Source: Isoetes taiwanensis (Eukaryota; Streptophyta; Lycopodiopsida; Isoetales; Isoetaceae). From it: a stretch of 64,000 bases of DNA. The notes beneath the pieces are model-generated. The model had not been told where the DNA came from. It did no database searches and saw only the letters and a program-made list of their open reading frames with translations. Positions 44,160 through 54,941 of the stretch are shown here, piece by piece. Within the stretch, counting starts at the first letter, position 1. Each line of letters starts with the position of its first letter. The stretch covers positions 206,533 to 270,532 of the forward strand of contig JAJEKV010000199.1 of assembly GCA_021234155.1 (NCBI GenBank), written 5' to 3'. The position numbers were made by a program, and so were the translations under genes.

Positions 44160-45100
44160 TTATCATGAAGGTGAAGATAAAATATGTTTGGAGAATGCTT
44201 TATATACTCTGGTATGTTATTTAACTTGATTTTCGATTCTGGACTTAGTAGACTTCGGGGATATAAAGTAAATTTTGATTCGATCGTTGTGAAATGGTGG
44301 GTACTTGGTAGAAGGATACATGCAAGAAGGAAAGGAAATTGTATTGCTTGGATCTTTGTGCCTTGTGTTGGAAGTGTTAATTTATTAGATTTGTGGCATC
44401 TCGGACTTGGCCATGTAAATAATGCAACCATAAAAATCATGAGCAAACATAATTTGGTAGAAGATTTGCCTAAAAGACATAACTGCTGAAGAGCACAAAA
44501 TTTTGTCACGGTTGTATGCTTGGGAAGCAAACTAGACACAATTTTAAGCCCAAGTTTGCCAAAACTTTGGGACTTTTGAATTTGGTACATCTGATTTTGT
44601 GCGGACCGATCGCGTGTTCGAGTATGAGTGGTAAGGCGTATTTCATCACATTTATTGATGATTTTTCCCGGAGAACAAAATGTTATTTTTGAAATCGAAG
44701 GATCAAGCATTCCGGCATTCCAATTGTATCTAGCGTGTTTGAGCGAGAGACGTCTAGGAAGTTGAGGCGCGGCAGCTCGGGTTCAGGGGGAGAATATATG
44801 TCAGGGCATTCATGGTTTTGTCGTGAGAAAGGGATTAGGCGTCAATTTACTGTGGATATACATACAATGAGAATGGCATGTGGAGAGAAAAAAGGACACT
44901 TATGAACGCGGTAAGATCTATGTTAAAACATGCGGGGTTACCTAACTATCTCTCTGGAAGGGAGGCGGGTCAGCCGTGCATGTTACATTCAAAATAAATT
45001 GCCGTCTGGCGGTATCCAAGGAAGAATTCGAAGAGGTGTGGTCCGGTAGAAAACAATCAAAAGAGAGGCGCGTGCATATGGTTGTTTAGGGTATATGCAT
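44160..45100 (+). pseudogene. GAG-pre-integrase and integrase remnant of element E
   Basis: The frame 44184-44489 ends DLWHLGLGHVNNATIKIMSK, the GAG-pre-integrase motif. In other frames follow a zinc-cluster piece with C-x-G/C, SGKAYFITFIDDFSRR, a GGEYMSG-like core piece near 44800, and LKHAGLPNYL near 44930. The catalytic acidic residues cannot be read in one frame. The gag gene that should come first is deleted or unrecognisable. Confidence 0.6.
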
Positions 45101-45369
45101 GTGCCGGAAGAGTTGGGTCAAGCTAGATGATCGTAGCATAGAAACATATTTGGTTGGGTATGAGGACCAAGGGTACAGACTATATGATCCTAAAACCGGG
45201 AAAATTTATATAAAAGCAGGGATGTGGTATTTGACGAGACTAAATTTTATAAAAATAGGGCAATTAAAAGTGATGTGTAGGAAGAAAAGAGAAAGAACCT
45301 TGGGGCCAGGAGGGATGGTTTGACGATGAAGATGATGATGAAAATGAAACAGAATTCAAGTACAAGATG

Positions 45370-46530
45370 GAGGTATGGAAAGCCCTATAGAAATAGGAAG
45401 TAGTGACACAGAAGAACATGTAGTAGAAGAGGGAGAGAATGGTATAGAAGATATTACTGTGGAAGAACAACAGCCAAATGGAAGAAATTCAAGAACAACA
45501 AAAAAAGAGGAAGTTCACAAACAAAACCGGCCGCAGAAAGGTGAAACAAGAAGCTCCCATTGATATATCGAGTATGGAAGAGATGAGCATGGGAGGAGCA
45601 CTGCGTGATGAGACTTCCAAAAGAAATTTGAAGCCTATGAACTTGGAAGAAGCACGAGGGGCAGCGACCACAATCTTTGTGTGTTAAAGAGCACCGAAAC
45701 TTATGATGAAGGCATCCAATTCTTCTAATGCGACCAAGTGGAGAAAAGCAATGCAAGAAGAACTTCGAGTCGTTCAAAGGCGGTACCTATGATCTCACAC
45801 CTAGGCCAAAAGGTAAAAATGTGGTAGGGTGTAGATGGATCTTTAAAATAAAAAAGGGGGCTGATGGAAACATTGAAAGATATAAAGCTAGATTGGTGGC
45901 TCGAGGATTTACTCAAGAAGCTGGTAAAGATTATCATGACACCTTTTCCCCTATTGTTAAACTAACAAGTTTGGGCTTTGATTGCTATAGCAGTTGAGCA
46001 TGATTTAGAGCTTCGACCATATGGATGTAAAAACGGCTTTTCTCAATGGGGACTTAGAAGAGGAGATTTATATGGAGCAACAAATGGATTTGAGGTGCAA
46101 GGAAATAAGGTCCGCAAATTGAAAAAGGCGGTTATATGGGCTTAGGCAAGCGGCTAGGCGGTGGGTGCGTATGCATAAATAGCTTTTACATTTATCACAG
46201 GGGTTTGAAAAGTTGCAAAGTGAAGGTAATCTCTACATTAAAAGGGTAGATGATAAATTTTGTATCATAGCATTGTATGTAGATGATTGTGTTATGAGTG
46301 CTAGTGATGAGAAAGTTTATGGATGAGTGCAAAAATGTGTTGAGAGCTAGATTTCGGATGAGTGATCTTGGTAAACTAAAAAACTTTTGGGCATGGAGGT
46401 TTATAGAAATAGACAAACCGGAGAATTGGCTTTAACACAAGTGCGATTATATTAAGAAGATGTTGGATACTTTTTCTATGGGTGAATGTAAACCCGGTGC
46501 CGACTCCTCTTGTGGTTAGTAAGAGAATTT
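45370..46530 (+). pseudogene. Reverse transcriptase remnant of element E
   Basis: Acidic linker frames at 45375-45690 are followed by a frame with [20 protein letters not shown] and [20 protein letters not shown] (45728-45997), then HMDVKTAFLNGDLEEEIYME near 46020-46075, and an IALYVDDCVM segment near 46265-46300 with the catalytic Y-V-D-D. Frame breaks separate all of these. Confidence 0.75.
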
Positions 46531-46573
46531 ACGGAGAATTGTCCCCAGATAAGCGAAGAGGAGAAAAAAAAAA

Positions 46574-47284
46574 ATGCAAGGAATACCATATAGGGAACTT
46601 ATCGGAAGTTTGCTTTACGTGGCAAATGCCACGAGACCGGATATTGCATTTGGTGTAAATTTGTTGAGTAGATATCTGAATAACCCAGGATGGGAACATT
46701 GGGTTGCCGCTAAGCGTATTCTTAGGTACTTGAAAGGTACGATGCACCATGGTATTTGCTACGCTAAAAGCTTTGACAGTAATCCTAAAGTAGTTGGCTA
46801 TGCGGAATTGACTGGTTATCTGAGATCTGGATTGGGGGGAGACCTTGATGAACGAAAGTCCACAACAGGATACTTGTGTAAACTTAATGGTGCAGTGATT
46901 TCTTGGTGCAGCAAAAAGCAAAATTGTGTGGCTATGTCAAGTGCTGAGTCGGAGTATGTGTCTGCCTCCTTGGCGAGCAGAGAAATAATTTGGTTGAGGC
47001 GATTATTGCAGGAATTGGGAGAGAAACAAAACTGCCCAACAAAGTTGTATTGTGACAATAAAAGTTGCATAGCAATTGCTAAAAATCCAGTGTTGCACTC
47101 AAGAACAAAGCATATTGATCTGCATTATCATTTTATAAGGGAGAAAGTAGTAGAAGGCGAAGTTGATTTGCAATATATTCCTACTGCTAAACAAGAAGCT
47201 GACATGTTAACAAAAGCATTGGCCGAAAGCAAGCATGGATATTTTCGAGATGCCATGGGTATTAAACTGATAAATGCTGGCTGA
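46574..47284 (+). CDS. Copia RNase H domain of element E, intact frame
   Basis: An uninterrupted 236-residue frame: YRELIGSLLYVANATRPDIA, HWVAAKRILRYLKGTMHHGI, VGYAELTGYLRSGLGGDLDE (normally A-D-x-D-W-A; the first Asp reads Glu here), KSTTGYLCKLNGAVISWCSK, VAMSSAESEYVSAS, LYCDNKSCIAIAKNPVLHSR, TKHIDLHYHFIREK and ADMLTKAL. It is the C-terminal part of a pol polyprotein whose upstream part is broken, so it is not expected to be made as a free protein. It ends 7 bp before the 3' LTR. The ATG start is only the first in frame. Confidence 0.85.
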   Translation: MQGIPYRELIGSLLYVANATRPDIAFGVNLLSRYLNNPGWEHWVAAKRILRYLKGTMHHGICYAKSFDSNPKVVGYAELTGYLRSGLGGDLDERKSTTGYLCKLNGAVISWCSKKQNCVAMSSAESEYVSASLASREIIWLRRLLQELGEKQNCPTKLYCDNKSCIAIAKNPVLHSRTKHIDLHYHFIREKVVEGEVDLQYIPTAKQEADMLTKALAESKHGYFRDAMGIKLINAG

Positions 47285-47291
47285 GGGGGAG

Positions 47292-47783
47292 TGTTGAAAA
47301 TGTTAACATCCAGCATTTATCATCCAGCATTTAACATAAGACAAAATGAATAGTGTTTGATGGTGACGTGGCATTAATGTCGGTGGTTTTGGGATCAATA
47401 AAAAAAAGAAAATGGGTCTGCGGCAATACAGGTGAAAACGGCGGATCTGCTAAGCGAAAACTGCCGGATCTGCTTACAGAAATCGTCCGGATCCAGATGC
47501 TTGATTGCTGACACTAGATGGAGATTTGAGGCTGCCGAATCCTGCCATAGTTGTGTTTCGTCTGAGGTTGGACTGAGGTTACCTGGGCTGCCGAAGCCAG
47601 TTGATGTTTCTGCAAGCTGAGGTTAGTTGCCCGGACTTGTTTTAGTCTGGATTTCTTGTTGCTGGGTAGTCTGGATTGCTTGTTGCTGGGTTGTTATATG
47701 CTCTGGGTTCCTTACCCGGAATTGCTTGATAGCAGCGAATCGCTGACAGTAAGATACGCCGGATTACAGCTCAGAATTTATCA
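47292..47783 (+). repeat. 3' LTR of element E
   Basis: 492 bp, partner of 43471-43963, followed by the AGCGG duplication. It retains many CTG/CAG trinucleotides that the 5' copy lacks, and is probably closer to the original sequence. Confidence 0.9.
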
Positions 47784-47788
47784 AGCGG

Positions 47789-48540
47789 TGGCTAGCGGCA
47801 GCGTTGAACGAACCAGGCATCTCAGCTCTGTTCTGGCACGGTTTTGGTGCTGCACGGTTTTGGTTTTGGCACGGTTTTCGGCTTAAACACTATGTACAGA
47901 GCATATCTTTTGGTTGCAGGAGCAGCTTGGCGGATCCGGGTGCACACTGGTTTGGGTTCGCCGGGGTTCAACTCCTCGCCAGTTCTTCACAGATCTTTGC
48001 TTTTTGCTTGGTTCTTGTTCTTCACAGATTTTTGCTTCGTTCTTGTTCTTCACAGTTTTCCGGTTGGTTCTTGCTCTTTGTTCTTTGTTTGTTTGCGTGG
48101 TTGTTGCTTTGGGTTCGCAGGGGTTCGCTGTATTGCGATTTTACACCTTAAACTGGTTATTCCAGGGGATTTATTCCCTGTTCGTCTGCCATCAGTTTGA
48201 AGAGGTCGCTCTGCGTTGGCCTACATGTATATTTATACATATATACGTATTCGTTGTTTGAACTTGTAAATCTAATGGTTTAAAACCCAATGGTTCAGTT
48301 AAAAAAAAAAACAAATAAGGTATGTGATAAGGTATGTGATAAGGTATGAGTATAATCAATAATAATAATTTGTATAAACATTTGGAAAATATGGTTGGAG
48401 GTAAAAAGTTATTTTGTGAGTTTGAACTTAATGCAAGTTTGAACCTTGGTCTGGATGGCTACAAATTGCTTACAAATTGTTTTAGGGGTATTCGACTCAA
48501 AAATATTTATCTTGTTTGGTAATTTTGTTAATTCTTTAGC
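47789..48540. other. Flank of element E; simple repeats, no gene
   Basis: TTCTTGTTCTTCACAG-type units (47975-48065) and a triple GGTATGTGATAA repeat (48317-48348) are visible. The overlapping open frames of ~115 residues (47804-48261) follow from this T-rich repetition and match nothing known. Confidence 0.45.
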
Positions 48541-48553
48541 GGATCACTAGGCA

Positions 48554-49785
48554 ATGGATCCAAAGGCCTTCAACGTACCTTGCTGGGATAAATTCACTAA
48601 AGAGCCGGACTTGTATGGCAAATATCCCATTGTTTCTCTCAGGACCTTAACCCCTCACCCCTATGGTGGTCAAAGTCCATTCAGGGAGGTCCTTCCTAAT
48701 GTTGTTACGGATGGTGCACTTACTGAACTGCATCCAATTAAAGGTTCCAGGTTGAAGCTATGTCGTGGTATTTCTCTTAACTTTCCTTCAATTCATGCCA
48801 AATTGTCTGTGTTGCAAGATTTTGCCAATTTTATTAAACCACTGCAAACGATCTGCCAATTTCTTCTTTAACTATGGTCCTTTAACATTTGAATCCTTCC
48901 AATTAACTTTCCTGAAATGGAATCCCAAAATTGACATTGGAAAACTTGATAATTTATATGTTGCCTCCACATCGTTATATGGCCTTAATCCAATATACTG
49001 AAATGAAGGTTGTCTTAAAGCATTATTTGATTCAATTGGCACTTATATTCCGTCTGAATATTCTCCTTCAAGACCTCCTCATTCTTTTATCCAACTGAAT
49101 CTCTCAAAGGACATTCCCCTATCCATTCCATTATGTGATGTCTTTGGCCAGAAGGTTGAACTATCTCTAAGATGGTCTAGTTGCCAACTCAGTGCCAAGA
49201 ATATATGCAAAGACACTACTGGTATGATGAATGCAAGAAAATGGAAAAGGTTGTTGTAAATTTGGTCAATGAGGATCTGGCCCCAACTCGGAATAAAGGG
49301 CAAATACTCAAAATTTCAGAAAGACCAGAAATTGCTCCTTCTGCTTTCATGCTTTGCAAAAGCTTTTGCAAAAATTCCTTTTCAAAGAGACAAAACGTTT
49401 TTTATATGCTCTCCATGTTGCATGTATGCCAAACAAAATACATATGTATGTAAGTACGTATACTGGGCCATTGAGTGGCCAGGTCCATTACAGAAACAAA
49501 GATTGTGATCAATTAGTTCTTGGCAACCATGACACTTCTGCAAGGTATAGGGAACAAGATTTGGCAGACAATTTGGCATCTCCTCCTCCTAGGCAAGTAT
49601 CTCTCCCTATGGTTGAAACTTATGTTAATTTTAACTATAATATTCATGTTAATAGAGAGATCGATAAAATGTTTGAATTTGTGTCTGGGGGTGTCTCAGA
49701 TGATCTAAGCCCTCTCCTATATCCAAAACCTCTAGATCAAATAAGAGAAAGTTCCTCATTTCTGCTCTTTTTAATTTTGCTATGA
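48554..49785 (+). pseudogene. LINE ORF1-like protein (DUF4283-type), frame-broken
   Basis: Frames joined in order give a protein that resembles the ORF1 of plant L1-type LINEs: MDPKAFNVPCWDKFTKEPDL at the start, then LTFESFQLTFLKWNPKIDIG, LFDSIGTYIPSEYSPSRPPH, FIQLNLSKDIPLSIPLCDVF and GQKVELSLRWSSCQLSAKNI, which follow the DUF4283 pattern where a conserved helix-strand block precedes a C-x-x-C zinc knuckle. The zinc knuckle itself is not clearly legible. It lies directly in front of an endonuclease-type ORF2. ORF1 proteins bind LINE RNA. Confidence 0.55.
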
Positions 49786-50810
49786 AGATATTATCTTGGA
49801 ACGTGAGGGGTATTAAAGATACAATAAAAAGAATATCTCAAATTCAAAGGTACAATGCCGAAATCATCCTGCTACAGGAGCTAAAGCTCTCTAAGTTTGA
49901 AGCCTCCAGTCTTGGTGACTAGGGGCTTTCCCAATTTGGATGGAAGCTTCTGGCACAAATGGTGCTATTGCTATCATTTGGAAGAGTATTTCTCATATAA
50001 ACTACTATAATATCCTCCAAAATGTGGCATTTTGTCACTTTCAATATCCATGATGCCAACATTGGTGTTATTAATATGTATGCCTCTACAAATTCCAAAG
50101 AGAGGAAAGGGCTTTGGATTGAGATCGGAAACTGAATTTCTAATAACGCTGCTATTGACTGGATTGTAGGAGGTGATTTCATAACACGTCTTCCTGGAAT
50201 ATGAAATTGGGAAATAAGATAAACATGACTAGTACTGGGAAATCCAATCGGGGCTGCTTTATTAATGATTCTTCTTGCTTTGCCTTCTTCTATCTTAACT
50301 TATACTTGGTCCAACAAAAAAAAAATGACAAACTGTTTGTGCTCTGGACAGTATGTCTCTAATCTTCATCCCCAATTTTGGAATAATTACTTTTTACAAG
50401 TGATGAAGGTACTTACATCTTTGATCATCAACCTCAGTTCCTTCATACTAAGCATCTGATGAGTTTGCCAAGAGAGGGTAGCATTCCTTATAAATTCATT
50501 TGCTCCATCCTGTTGAATGATTCTTTTACATAGGGTTTAGAGCTTTCTATCAATTCAATGTGACCCGCATCTTAATTCTATGAAGGCCTTTTACTCAAAG
50601 ATAAAACTGATTAAGAGCCGGATAAAAAATTGATCAAAAAGCAGGCACCTAGAAAAGGTAAAAGAAAAAGATAATCTTCTCTCTCAGATGAGAGAATCGA
50701 GAACTCTTCTCTACTCTGATCCTTACAACCATAGTCTTAAAATAGGAGAGGAAATTATTGAAAAGCATCTCATAAAGTAAGAGTTATTAAGTCATGCCAT
50801 ATTATATGTA
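49782..50810 (+). pseudogene. LINE ORF2 fragment: AP-type endonuclease, 3' truncated
   Basis: ATG at 49782 opens MKILSWNVRGIKDTIKRISQ, the standard start of the apurinic-type endonuclease of plant L1 elements (N-x-R-G), followed by IQRYNAEIILLQELKLSKFE with the catalytic Glu of the Q-E-x-K motif. Further pieces on other frames include ISHINYYNIL, a WIVGGDF segment near 50160 (the G-D-F/N motif) and a charged linker around 50580-50790. The reverse transcriptase should follow but the sequence changes before it. The element is a dead 5' part, which is unusual because LINEs normally lose their 5' end. Confidence 0.6.
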
Positions 50811-50814
50811 AGTT

Positions 50815-51300
50815 ATGAAAAATGCATACTGTCAAACTGATGATCACATGTATCTTTTGTATGGATCAAAAATAATATAGATGAACACAAGGGTATCAGA
50901 AACCCTGAGAATGGCATATGAAAAACATCTAGTAAACAATGTGATATGGTATGGAATTTGTACAAAGGGCTAAAAAGAGGAGAGCTATTGAAAGTAAGCA
51001 TGCATGTTGTGAACGATGCCGCCTTGGGGAAAAGCTTGGTTCTATGGCTGAGTACCAACAAGATAAACCAAAAGTAGAAATCAGACGATCCATTTCTATA
51101 TACACATGAGTGATTCGGCAGAAAATACCATAGACTAGAATTGAGATTGAGCTGATAGGAGGTGCTTGGTCTCTCGAGGTAACATTGTCTGTTATTTTAA
51201 CCATGTGAACATTGTTTTGAGCATTACCTTATGAACAGTAACCACTATGGTTATTAAAAGATTTGTAACTATGTAAGAAGGTGACTTGAAGTATCAAAGA
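50815..51300. other. Spacer between two LINE remnants, no gene seen
   Basis: Minus-strand open frames (51061-50813, 51204-50929) and short plus-strand frames have no recognisable content. The sequence could include part of the linker of the L1-like element or the 5' part of the next LINE. Confidence 0.35.
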
Positions 51301-53735
51301 AAATCTTACCACTCATTCTATAACTCATCACTTTCAGTTGTCTCACTAAATGCTGGCTCCGCCAAGTCACCACCGCTTTCGCCAAATGTACGCAAACAAG
51401 ACCGCAGATCTTCCTTAAAGCTAAGAAAGCCGTGTACATTGCAAGACATCAAAGGGAAATGTTTTACCTCACGAACGTCACCCGTGACCTTCGGGCGAAA
51501 GGGTTCTTAGAAAGCCGCGATGTTCCCCACATGGAATATCACTCCCGGCGGTGGAGGCAATACTTGCAACAAATTATCTCGACCCTCGTGGTGCACATGC
51601 GGCAGATTACCCTTGCAAGAAGGCCTAGGCGCCGGAAATCACGATTCGGACGTGGACGGTGGCTTACAACGCCTTGCCAATGGGAAAGCCCCGCACTTGG
51701 ATGGTATGCGTGCGTAATTGCTTAAGTGGGCGGGGCCGCCCATAATACCGATCGCCGATTGCCTTGTTCAACAAGGCATTACGTGTGAGCTTCCGGCGCC
51801 AAAAGGGACCAATAAGCGAGTTGTTCCCATCTATAAGGCGGGTGACCCACACCGCCGTACCCACCACCGAACAATCATGGCCGGCCGGCAGTTTGCAAAC
51901 CTTCTTTGGGATTCTCGCGGCCAGCTTGGCCGGCCGGGCAGAGGCGCAGAGGCGGGCCCTCACCCGTGCGGGATTCGCATCCCCGACACTTCAACCATTG
52001 ACCCACGGCTTCACGCGTAACTTCGATTGAAGAAAGCGGCAGGAACCGCCGCCGATCTATATTGTTGCTTTTTTGGATTTTGGCGGCTGTTTGACATTGT
52101 GCCTCTGAAAAACTATGGGCAAGACCGCGAATACCGGGGTTCCTCAGAGATTTGCGTAATGCAAATTATACAGCTATATGAAAGATGCTCGAATTCGGTT
52201 GCCAGACAAGCCAACCATTTGATAGTAGTATCGGGTCGAAGTTCGGGGATGCCCTCTCTCCCCAACATTATTTGGGCTTTACATTGATCAATTGGAGAGC
52301 CGCTGGCGTGATAATGGGGCGATGGAGCTCACCTTTCTATCACATCATCGCACGGTTAATATATGCCGATGATGTGGACCTCCTAGCTTACACACCGCCA
52401 GACATGCAACCACATCTCGATGCCCCGACATATTCTCGCCAAGCCGACCGATATGCGTCAGCCAACCCGCCAAGACTAAGGTGGTTTTCATATCATCTTC
52501 ACGTCGCCAGGGTCCCTCCTTAGGTTACCAAGGCGGTAATGTGGAAGTTGCATCCACATACAAGTATTTGGGAGTGGAGTTTCCTTCTACTATGCATTGG
52601 GACACATCCATACGGGCCACGAAAGTGACTAAGTAGGGCCGGAAGGCACTATATGCAATGCAAAACAATAAAAGCCGGAGTTGTATGATTGGGCCCATCA
52701 CACACCTGCTCATGGGTCTTAGTAGAGCCCCGCCCTTTTATATGGGTGGAAGTATGGGGTCCAAGAGTATCACTTGCTACTTGGAATGACTTGAGCAGTC
52801 CGTAAAGCCTTCTTAGTAACGAGCACTAGGGGTGAAGTCCACAGTCCCATATCAAATTCTCCTAGGAGACAAGATTCTTGCCTCTTCGTGAGGGCTGCCC
52901 TTGATCACCACATTGTCTATTTTTAAGGTGGTCAATATGGACTATGCTCGCCTCCCCTAAACTAGCTTATATCATGGCAATGGGGCCTGTTTGGAGGGAA
53001 AAGAGAGCCCAATGGTTGGCTTAGATGGAATGTGCAGAGCACAGGTGCATACATATGCAAACAGGCGCATCGCCATAGCTTGAGGTAATATTCTGACGCT
53101 GCTTCTCTCAGCAAGCTTTGGGATGCCAATGCCCTTGAACATGTCAAGACAAAGACACTATCGCCGCCACATAAATCCCACATTGAACGAGGCCCCATAA
53201 TGCTACCCGCGCACCCACTTGCCCATGAAAAGGCGCACTCATTGCCTCCATTCGCACGGGGTCACATCATCTTCAATTGAGACGGGCGGATGGATTGGTG
53301 AGCCACGCCGGGGCCAGAGCTCGTCAATGCCGCCAAATGGGAGTCATTGAGGATGAATCTCATACCCTTCAAAGTTGCCCAACATATGATCAAATTGGAC
53401 GCTATGCCGAAGTTGGTCGCCCGCCGCCCATTACATGTGACATTGAGCACAAAGATCCGTGCGGGTCTTTGGGATCATACCTTCAGGAGGTTATGGACAT
53501 GCGAGATCAGCTGTGTCCTCGGGCACACACTTGACATGTATATATACATTGATGTATACTTGTACAGTTTGACAGCATTCTTATTACTGCCACGGTTTTT
53601 CCCTCGAAAACCCTTCGGGGCGGGGGTTTTTTAACGCGGACAGTAATAAGTTTGCTGCGCTCCTTGTGGGTCCCATAGGCCGATTGGCCTCAGTGGACGA
53701 TAAAAAATCATTCTCATTCTCATTCTCACTAAAGT
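51300..53735 (+). mobile_element. Second LINE remnant, reverse transcriptase and 3' tail
   Basis: A strongly broken plus-strand reverse transcriptase: RLANGKAPHLDGMRA (51665-51717), RVVPIYKAGDPHRR and HRTIMAG (51818-51890), EICVMQIIQLYERCS (52148-52193), LIYADDVDLLAYTPPDMQPH (52348-52410, Y-A-D-D active site) and a late KYLGVEF segment (52560-52580). A C-terminal zinc-type segment CRQMGVIEDESHTLQSCPTY lies at 53333-53395. The 3' end carries a (TCATTC)n tail at 53708-53729, typical of RTE-like and related LINEs rather than the poly-A of L1. It abuts the LTR end of copia F. Confidence 0.75.
53708..53729. repeat. Simple-repeat tail (TCATTC)n of the second LINE
   Basis: Three and a half units of TCATTC end the LINE, immediately followed by non-LINE sequence belonging to copia F. 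Simple-repeat tails replace poly-A in several non-L1 LINE clades. Confidence 0.65.
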
Positions 53736-53825
53736 TCATTTGTAGTTTTGGTATAGATTAAATACTTTTTTGCATTAATTTATGCTATTTGACTAAGTTT
53801 TTACAAGTGGTATCAGAGTAGAAAT

Positions 53826-54940
53826 ATGGCAAGCGAGCTTGGTGCATTATTGCTAAATGCAATAGATGTTTTTGAAGGAGAGTATGGCTTCCAGATGTGG
53901 AAGGAGAAGGTAAAAGAAGTACTGGAAATTGAAGGGTTATGGAGTTACATTTCTGATCAAGAGGTCAATAATGCTGTTACTGTAACTATTGCCTCTGCTG
54001 GTAGTTCGAGCTACACAATTGCAAGAAGAAGCAGACCAACAATATTGAAGACAATTGAGTATAGAAGATGCTGATGCTACCAAAATTATTGAAGTATAAT
54101 TACATGTATTCTGTTGAAAATTAAAAAGCTTACCCCGAGGTAGATATGGAAATACATGATTGCAATCTCTGAGGCTAAGATATCTTCACAATTGGAATTG
54201 GATGTGTTGGACAAAGAACTTAGAAGGCTGAAATTTCATGATAAGGACAACTTGACTAAGTTCTTTCAAAGGTTTGATAATGTTGATATTAACATGGAAG
54301 GTGTTGGAGTGTTTGTTACAACAGAATACCAAATCTTATCTATTTGCAGGGCATTTTCTAACTATGAGCATCTATCTACTCTAGTTAGGAATGTAGCCAA
54401 AAACAAGGAGGAAGCAGAGTGTATGATACACACAGAACTTGAGCAGAAGACGGTGATAGGTGAAGCGGAAGAGCAAACAGAAGTGTTTTTGCTGGAAGAG
54501 AACGTGGTGAAGAATCAAACAAAGGTAAAATTGGCCCTTACCTCAACTGCAATAATTATGGGCACTTGAAGTCTGAAGGTCCTAAGCTGGGAAAGGAAGT
54601 TAACTGTTTTAACTGTGAAGGGTTTTGTCATATGGCTGCAAACTGCTCAAGTGCAAAAAACAACGGTAAAACATGAGAAGGAAGAGAAAGATACACTAGA
54701 GGGGGAAACAATAGAGGAAGAGGACGAGAAGGCCAGAGATCCACCTCCATTAAGATGGCTGGAGAAATTCCAACTGAAAATGAAAAAGAGATAGATGATC
54801 AAGCAGTTGTAAAAGTTTCTAAAGCCTTATCTATTTTTGATAATAATCTAAAGGATTGTGCTTCGTTGTATGTGATAGATGGTGGAGCTGAAAGGACAGC
54901 GATTAGGTGGTCAGCTCATTATCTTCAAGATTAGACAACA
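53826..54940 (+). pseudogene. gag and protease start of element F
   Basis: MASELGALLLNAIDVFEGEY (ATG at 53826) then FQMWKEKVKEVLEIEGLWSY is the N-terminal copia gag pattern (DUF4219-like). After a break, 54156-54569 carries the UBN2-type body: QLELDVLDKELRRLKFHDKD, NLTKFFQRFDNVDINMEGVG and NKEEAECMIHTELEQ. Two zinc knuckles follow, one damaged near 54550-54590 and one complete C-F-N-C-E-G-F-C-H-M-A-A-N-C at 54610-54650. The protease begins LYVIDGGAERTAI near 54870 (D-G-G-A in place of D-S-G-A). Confidence 0.75.
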
Positions 54941-54941
54941 A
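54933..54941. repeat. Target duplication AGACAACAA (left copy) of the insert in F
   Basis: Identical to 56736-56744. Removing the insert and one copy restores a continuous reading from QD (54928) through TTRTSTF (56738 onward), apart from one stop codon. Confidence 0.75.

Larger units (their letters stand above)
43471..47783 (+). mobile_element. Element E: Ty1/copia retrotransposon with both LTRs and target duplication
   Basis: 5' LTR 43471-43963 and 3' LTR 47292-47783 both begin TGTTGAAAATGTTAACATCC and end GAATTTATCA. AGCGG lies just outside each end (43466-43470 and 47784-47788), a perfect 5-bp target duplication. A primer site TGGTATCGAGC (43965-43975, initiator tRNA-Met type) follows the first LTR and a purine tract CTGAGGGGGAG (47281-47291) precedes the second. 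The interior is only 3.3 kb: gag is essentially missing, integrase and reverse transcriptase are broken, RNase H is intact. At 4.3 kb it is shorter than a normal copia element. Confidence 0.9.

Noticed and set aside
47804-48261. Three overlapping ~115-residue plus-strand frames
   Set aside because: They arise from TTCTTG-type simple repetition open in all frames; no protein similarity.
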